NCBI GenBank assembly: GCA_016193395.1
Contig: JACPSH010000038.1
Span: 1-45,544, forward strand
DNA: 45,544 nt
From: Gammaproteobacteria bacterium
Lineage (GTDB): Bacteria > Pseudomonadota > Gammaproteobacteria > Eutrophobiales > Eutrophobiaceae
Direction of reading: 5' to 3'
Shown piece after piece: positions 41,477-45,544 of the stretch (position 1 is the first letter of the stretch; each line of letters opens with the position of its first letter). The notes under the pieces are model-generated. The model was not told the DNA's origin, did not search any database, and worked only from the letters and a program-made list of their open reading frames with translations. Made by a program: the position numbers and the translations under genes.

Positions 41477-41742
41477 TGTAAAATCATATAGTTAACTATT
41501 TTCGTGATATGCTTCCCAGTTTCGCTTGATTTAACCGTGCCCCATCGCGTTGGTCCTCTGATTGCTCCTATACGAGTTTGGATTTACCGAGATTGCACAA
41601 GGCGCTATGGTCAGAAATCGCATTGACAATATGTAGTTAGGATGAAAAACTTAAGTTGTATATCAGAAACAGACGAATTGAATTTGTCGCCTGGGGGAGA
41701 CAAAGGGATCTTATTTCCCTGCGCGCGGCTGGAGTCGGATCC
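41477..41742. other. AT-rich intergenic region before mshI
   Basis: 266 nt of noticeably lower GC than the flanking genes. It holds the palindrome ATAGTTAACTAT (41488-41499), just after mshQ and followed by TTTCG, and a consensus TTGACA (41623-41628). At 17 bp the latter has only a poor -10 (AAAACT, 41646-41651). GGAG (41731-41734) serves the TTG start of mshI. The region most likely carries the promoter of the msh operon; no gene is visible. Confidence 0.4.
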
Positions 41743-42684
41743 TTGTTAGCGCTGCTGAAGAAGAAGATCGATAGGCAGAAGCTGGTCGCCGTTTGCGCCG
41801 ACGAGGACGGGATCATGCTCGCGCGCGTCAGCCGTCCGGCGGGCCAGCCTCCGATCCTCGACCTGTGCGAATTCCATTCGACCGCGAGCATCTCGGTCCA
41901 GGGCGCCGACGTGGCCCAGTTGAGCAAGAGCCTCGGCCTCGATCGGAACCCGTGCGTCACGACGCTTTCCCTGGGCGCGTACGCGTTGCTGTTCGTCGAG
42001 GCGCCGGACGTCAAGCCCGCGGAGCTGCGGGCGGCGATCCGCTGGCGCGTCAAGGACCTGATCGATTTCCATATAGACGATGCGGTCATCGACGTGTTCG
42101 AAGTGCCGAACCAGAAAGCCACCGGCAAGAACGCCATGATGTATGCGGTGGTGACGCGCAGCAACACGGTCAGGCAGCAGGTCGACCTGCTCGCGGGCGC
42201 CGGCCTCAACCTCGACGTCATCGACATTCCAGAACTCGCGCTGCGCAATATCTCGTCGCTGCTTCCCGAGGACGTTGCCGGCGTGGCGCTCCTGTATCTC
42301 AGCCGGCGCAACGGACTCATCGTACTGACGCGGCAGGGGACGTTGTATCTCTCCCGGCGCCTGGAAGCGGGACTGGAGCAACTGGGCGGAAGCCTGGATG
42401 ATGCGGAACCTAAGCTCGACCGTATCGTGGTCGAAATTCAGCGCTCGCTTGATTATTACGAAAGCCATTTTCTCCAGCCTGCCATTACCAACGTCGTCAT
42501 CACGCCCTTGCCGGAGCCACTCAAGGGCACGCCGGAATACCTGGCCGAACAGCTCGGCATCTCCGTGCGCGGCATGGACATCAATTCCATGATCGACGTC
42601 GATCCCCCTCTTTCCCCGGATGTCCAGGCGCGCTGCCTGCTGGCGATTGGCGCCGCGCTGCGCCAGGAAGGCATGGAGCTATGA
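41743..42684 (+). CDS. mshI: MSHA biogenesis protein MshI (PilM-like)
   Basis: PilM/FtsA-like cytoplasmic platform protein of the MSHA-type IV pilus. From TTG 41743 it is 313 aa, starting LLALLKKKIDRQKLVAVCAD, with GGAG 8 nt upstream. An earlier frame start (41656) has no ribosome binding site and gives a non-family N-terminus. LRAAIRWRVKDLIDFHIDDA (about 98-117) and the late segment IQRSLDYYESHFLQPAITNV (about 232-251) are typical MshI/PilM features. It opens the run mshI-pilN-mshJ-mshK-mshL. Confidence 0.88.
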   Translation: MLALLKKKIDRQKLVAVCADEDGIMLARVSRPAGQPPILDLCEFHSTASISVQGADVAQLSKSLGLDRNPCVTTLSLGAYALLFVEAPDVKPAELRAAIRWRVKDLIDFHIDDAVIDVFEVPNQKATGKNAMMYAVVTRSNTVRQQVDLLAGAGLNLDVIDIPELALRNISSLLPEDVAGVALLYLSRRNGLIVLTRQGTLYLSRRLEAGLEQLGGSLDDAEPKLDRIVVEIQRSLDYYESHFLQPAITNVVITPLPEPLKGTPEYLAEQLGISVRGMDINSMIDVDPPLSPDVQARCLLAIGAALRQEGMEL

Positions 42685-43286
42685 TGCAGCAGATCAATCT
42701 CTATCAGCCGATTTTCCGGCGGCAGAAAAAGATTTTTTCCGCCGTCACCATGCTGCAGATCGTCGGCTTTTTTATCGTTATCCTGGGGGCGTTGTACGCG
42801 TATGCCACGTTCGGGCTCCAACCGTTCCGTGGGGAACTGCTGAAAACAGAGGCGGATTTCGCGAAACTCACGAAACAGATCGAGTTGTACCGCGCGAAAT
42901 ACTCGGAAGAAGGGAAGAGCAAGCTGCTGGAAACGGAAATCGCAAGATTGACGAGGGAACTGGCGGAGCGGCGCAGATTGAAGGAAACACTGGCTGCCGG
43001 GTCGTTCGGCAATATCCAGGGATTTTCCAGTCTTTTCGAGGCCCTCGCCAAGGGACACGTTGACGGCGCATGGCTGACAGGGATCCGTATCGGCAAGGGC
43101 GGCCACGTGATCAGCCTGTCCGGCAAGACGGTGGATCCGGAGTTGATCCCCGTGTACATCCGGCGCCTGTCCGATACCGCGGCCTTCCGGAACCGCGGTT
43201 TCAATGTCCTGGACCTGGCGCGTTCCGAGGAAGAGGAGGAGGCGGGTCTGATCAACTTCAACATCGCCACCGAGACCCAGGGCTGA
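42681..43286 (+). CDS. PilN-like pilus assembly protein
   Basis: Inner-membrane PilN-type partner of MshI, corresponding to the second MshI-like gene of Vibrio MSHA loci. The 201-aa protein has the PilN start QQINLYQPIFRRQKKIFSAV, one membrane helix (about 24-44, LQIVGFFIVILGALYAYATF), a coiled coil (about 55-100) and a periplasmic alpha/beta domain. Its start overlaps the mshI stop by 4 nt. Confidence 0.85.
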   Translation: MMQQINLYQPIFRRQKKIFSAVTMLQIVGFFIVILGALYAYATFGLQPFRGELLKTEADFAKLTKQIELYRAKYSEEGKSKLLETEIARLTRELAERRRLKETLAAGSFGNIQGFSSLFEALAKGHVDGAWLTGIRIGKGGHVISLSGKTVDPELIPVYIRRLSDTAAFRNRGFNVLDLARSEEEEEAGLINFNIATETQG

Positions 43287-43289
43287 AAC

Positions 43290-44000
43290 ATGGAGATCCG
43301 CGAGCGCATCAAAAAGGTTTTCGCCCGTATCGACGATCTGACGCTGCGCGAGCGGGCCGTGGTGTTCGGCGCGCTCATGACTGTGCTGTTCCTCGGCTGG
43401 TACGCATACCTGATGGAGCCGCTCGCCAAGGAGGAAAGGGCGCTGGTGTCGGAACTCGAAGCCAAACGGCGACAGTTCCAGGATCTGAATGACCAATTCG
43501 TTTTGATGACGCAGAAACAGGGCACGGGACAGGACGCGGCCAATCGCAGGCATCTCGCCGAACTGCGCGCGGAAGAGGCGCGCGTCAAGGAGGAGTTGAA
43601 CATCGCTACCACTCACCTTGTGAAGTCCGAAGCGATGCCGGATGTCCTGCGCCAGGTGTTGAACAAGTCGCAAGGACTGGAACTCGTCAAGCTGAACGGG
43701 CTGGGCAGCGTGCCGCTGGTTCCGCCCGCTCCCGCCGCCAAGGGCGAGGCCAAAGTGGAAGAACCGGCGGTGGAGGGCCCGAAAACCGATGGCGAGCTGG
43801 CGTCCGCCTACAAGCACGGGATGGAGGTTCAGTTCACCGGCGACTTTTTCTCGACGCTGAATTACCTGCGGAAGCTGGAGCAGCTGGAATGGGGTTTCTT
43901 CTGGGACAGCGTGGACTTTTCCGTGTCGGATTACCCGCGGTCCGTGGCGTCCATCCGCGTCTTCACGCTGAGCCTCAACCCTGACTGGATAGGTACCTGA
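43290..44000 (+). CDS. mshJ: MSHA biogenesis protein MshJ (PilO-like)
   Basis: PilO-type inner-membrane assembly protein. The 236-aa protein has a short cytoplasmic N-terminus (ERIKKVFARIDDLTLRERAV), a membrane helix (about 22-41, FGALMTVLFLGWYAYLMEPL), a coiled coil (about 45-105), an Ala/Pro/Glu-rich linker (about 145-170) and a PilO-like domain ending FFSTLNYLRKLEQLEWGFFW. It starts 3 nt after the pilN-like gene and abuts mshK. Confidence 0.85.
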   Translation: MEIRERIKKVFARIDDLTLRERAVVFGALMTVLFLGWYAYLMEPLAKEERALVSELEAKRRQFQDLNDQFVLMTQKQGTGQDAANRRHLAELRAEEARVKEELNIATTHLVKSEAMPDVLRQVLNKSQGLELVKLNGLGSVPLVPPAPAAKGEAKVEEPAVEGPKTDGELASAYKHGMEVQFTGDFFSTLNYLRKLEQLEWGFFWDSVDFSVSDYPRSVASIRVFTLSLNPDWIGT

Positions 44001-44381
44001 ATGTGGGGCGTTGACTTCCTTTTATTGGGCGCTCTCGCGGCCCCGACGGCGATGGAGCCACCGGCCGCCGAACTGCCGGATCCGACGCGCCCATACCAGT
44101 ATTCACAGGCGGTGGACCTTGCCAGCATTCCGGCGTCGGCCGAGGCGCAGCAATGGCGTTTGAGCGGCATACAGGTCCGGGACGGTCAGAAACGCGCCAT
44201 CCTGAATGGCAAGCTGGTCAAGGAAGGGGACAAGGTGGGTGAGGCGGCGGTGGCCGCGATCGGCACATCGGATCTGACTTTGTCGATCGACAACCGGCTC
44301 GTCGTCCTGCGGCTCCTGATCCCCTCGGTCAAGCAGGACGTCGCCGCCAATCAGGACCAGGCGCCGGCTGGAAACAAATGA
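44001..44381 (+). CDS. mshK: MSHA biogenesis protein MshK (PilP-like)
   Basis: Small PilP-like periplasmic protein that links the inner-membrane complex to the secretin. The 126-aa sequence has a short hydrophobic N-terminus, LPDPTRPYQYS (the DPTRP motif of MshK/GspC-type proteins), and a beta-domain with WRLSGIQVRDGQKRAILNGK then LVKEGDKVGEAAV. It starts directly after the mshJ stop and overlaps mshL by 4 nt. Confidence 0.82.
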   Translation: MWGVDFLLLGALAAPTAMEPPAAELPDPTRPYQYSQAVDLASIPASAEAQQWRLSGIQVRDGQKRAILNGKLVKEGDKVGEAAVAAIGTSDLTLSIDNRLVVLRLLIPSVKQDVAANQDQAPAGNK

Positions 44382-45544
44382 AATATACGGTCAATACTGC
44401 CTTGCGTTCGACGTGGATCGTTTGCGCATTCCTGTGCCTGGCGCTGGCCGGTTGCGAAACGCAGCCCGCGCGCGAAACCGCGACCGAGAAGATAGGCACT
44501 GAAGTCGATGAGGGAATGGAGAACAATGCCCGGCAGGAAGTACCCGCGGCCGTGTCCTCGGCGCTGGTGCCGAGCATCAGCCTGGGGGCAACCGATCTGC
44601 CGGAACTGAAGGACGAGCAGCATTTCGATATTGCCGTCAATGACGTTCCGGCGCAGCAATTCTTCATGAGCCTCGTGGACGGCACCCGTTACAACATGGT
44701 GGTGCATCCGGAGGTTTCGGGTTCGATCACGCTCAACCTGGGCAACGTGACGATCCCCGAGGTCCTGGAAGCCGTTCGCGACGTCTATGGCTACGAGTTC
44801 GTCGCCACGGAGTACGGCTTCCAGGTTTTGCCGGGCCGGCTGCAGGCGCGCATCTACCAAATCAATTATCTGAACGTGGAACGATCCGGACGATCCCAGA
44901 CCGTGGTGAGTTCCGGCTCGCTCACGTCGCTGTCCGATGACGCCGGCTCCTCGAGGACCTCGGGCGGCGGCGGGGACGGTACGGCCACGGAACCGACCAG
45001 CACCATTCTTGGCACGGTCATCCGTACCAATCAGCCGGAGTCGCTCTTCTGGCAGCAACTGGCCGATTCCGTAGCCGCCATCGTGGGCGCGGGTGAAGGC
45101 CGCAGCGTCGTCGTCAACCCGCAGTCGGGCGTGGTCGTGGTCCGCGCCCTGCCCACCGAACTGCGGGAGGTCGAAGCCTACCTCGAAGCGACGCAGCTCA
45201 TCGTGCAACGGCAGGTGATCCTGGAGGCAAAGATCCTGGAAGTGCGCCTGAAGGACGGATTCCAGTCGGGCATCAACTGGAGCATGCTGCTGACGCCGGG
45301 GAACGACCGGATCCGGGTCTCGAACCTCGGGGGCGGCACGATACTGACCGACGAAGCCGGCGCGAGCGACATCGCAGGCAGCTCGGGGTCGCTCGATGAA
45401 TCGCAATTCCCGTTTGCCGGCACGCTGACCTCCGCATTCGGCGGCGCCTTCACCGTCGCCCTGGCGGTGGGCGACTTCACCGCGTTCATCGAACTGCTCG
45501 AGACTCAGGGCAGCGTGCAGGTGCTGTCCAGCCCGCGCGTCGCC
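44378..45544 (+). CDS. mshL: MSHA secretin MshL, C-terminal part beyond window
   Basis: Outer-membrane secretin of the MSHA pilus. 389 codons are present and the frame is open to the window end. A lipoprotein signal (CLALAGCETQ, lipobox LAGC, C26) is followed by an N0/STN-like domain (HFDIAVNDVPAQQFFMSLVD, about 87-106). Next comes the N1 region with VVVNPQSGVVVVRALPTELR (about 246-265), and the start of the secretin domain (VQRQVILEAKILEVRLKDGF, about 277; VQVLSSPRVA at the end). A Ser/Gly-rich low-complexity stretch lies at about 182-210. ATGA overlap with mshK. Confidence 0.93.
   Translation, partial: MKYTVNTALRSTWIVCAFLCLALAGCETQPARETATEKIGTEVDEGMENNARQEVPAAVSSALVPSISLGATDLPELKDEQHFDIAVNDVPAQQFFMSLVDGTRYNMVVHPEVSGSITLNLGNVTIPEVLEAVRDVYGYEFVATEYGFQVLPGRLQARIYQINYLNVERSGRSQTVVSSGSLTSLSDDAGSSRTSGGGGDGTATEPTSTILGTVIRTNQPESLFWQQLADSVAAIVGAGEGRSVVVNPQSGVVVVRALPTELREVEAYLEATQLIVQRQVILEAKILEVRLKDGFQSGINWSMLLTPGNDRIRVSNLGGGTILTDEAGASDIAGSSGSLDESQFPFAGTLTSAFGGAFTVALAVGDFTAFIELLETQGSVQVLSSPRVA

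Overview
The window is a high-GC chromosomal segment of a Gammaproteobacterium. The best clues are gene order (xerC-hslV-hslU-DUF971-ubiE-ubiJ-ubiB; gpmI/envC/ctpA/YibQ-type deacetylase next to rhodanese-secB-gpsA), an MSHA-type pilus locus, and protein sequences close to the gammaproteobacterial families. I cannot name the genus. It is mostly housekeeping sequence with short operons, many 4-nt ATGA overlaps, and a dense population of small palindromic repeats between genes.

Layout. 1-1122 (minus): truncated proS. 1345-8549 (plus): branched-chain amino acid block ilvB-ilvH-ilvC, then pssA, a leucine-rich leader peptide with an attenuator-like hairpin, leuA, a family 4 uracil-DNA glycosylase and rimI. 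8550-10564: a small accessory patch with a FIST-like protein, an ISL3-type transposase remnant and a small exported protein. 10665-14285: cysM, a broken PolB-like exonuclease gene carrying a MITE-like insertion, rlmD and an L,D-transpeptidase. 14405-17918: a type I secretion ABC/HlyD pair with no substrate or TolC nearby. 18182-22721: nagZ, a TraB/GumN protein, dapF, DUF484 and xerC. 23111-28688: hslVU, DUF971, ubiE, ubiJ and ubiB. 29056-34203 (minus): gpmI, envC, ctpA and a divergent polysaccharide deacetylase. 34524-36555 (plus): rhodanese, secB and gpsA. 36568-45544: ECF sigma factor, a one-pass membrane protein, a large MshQ-like surface protein, then mshI, a pilN-like gene, mshJ, mshK and mshL (cut by the window end).

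Functional themes. ilvBHC and leuA make valine, isoleucine and leucine. The leu leader would couple leuA expression to leucyl-tRNA supply and seems to start at or next to the transcription start. NagZ, the L,D-transpeptidase, EnvC and DapF all act in peptidoglycan metabolism. UbiE, UbiJ and UbiB act in ubiquinone synthesis. The Msh genes are the inner-membrane platform, pilotin-like and secretin parts of a type IV pilus, preceded by a possible regulated adhesin module.

The most interesting material is between the genes. A bulged, nested-palindrome repeat family of about 80-170 bp occurs in both orientations at five loci, including one chimeric copy. Two MITE-like elements with perfect 21-23 bp inverted repeats sit at gene starts: one has rewritten the N-terminus of GpsA, the other is flanked by a 37-bp duplication of the exonuclease gene start.
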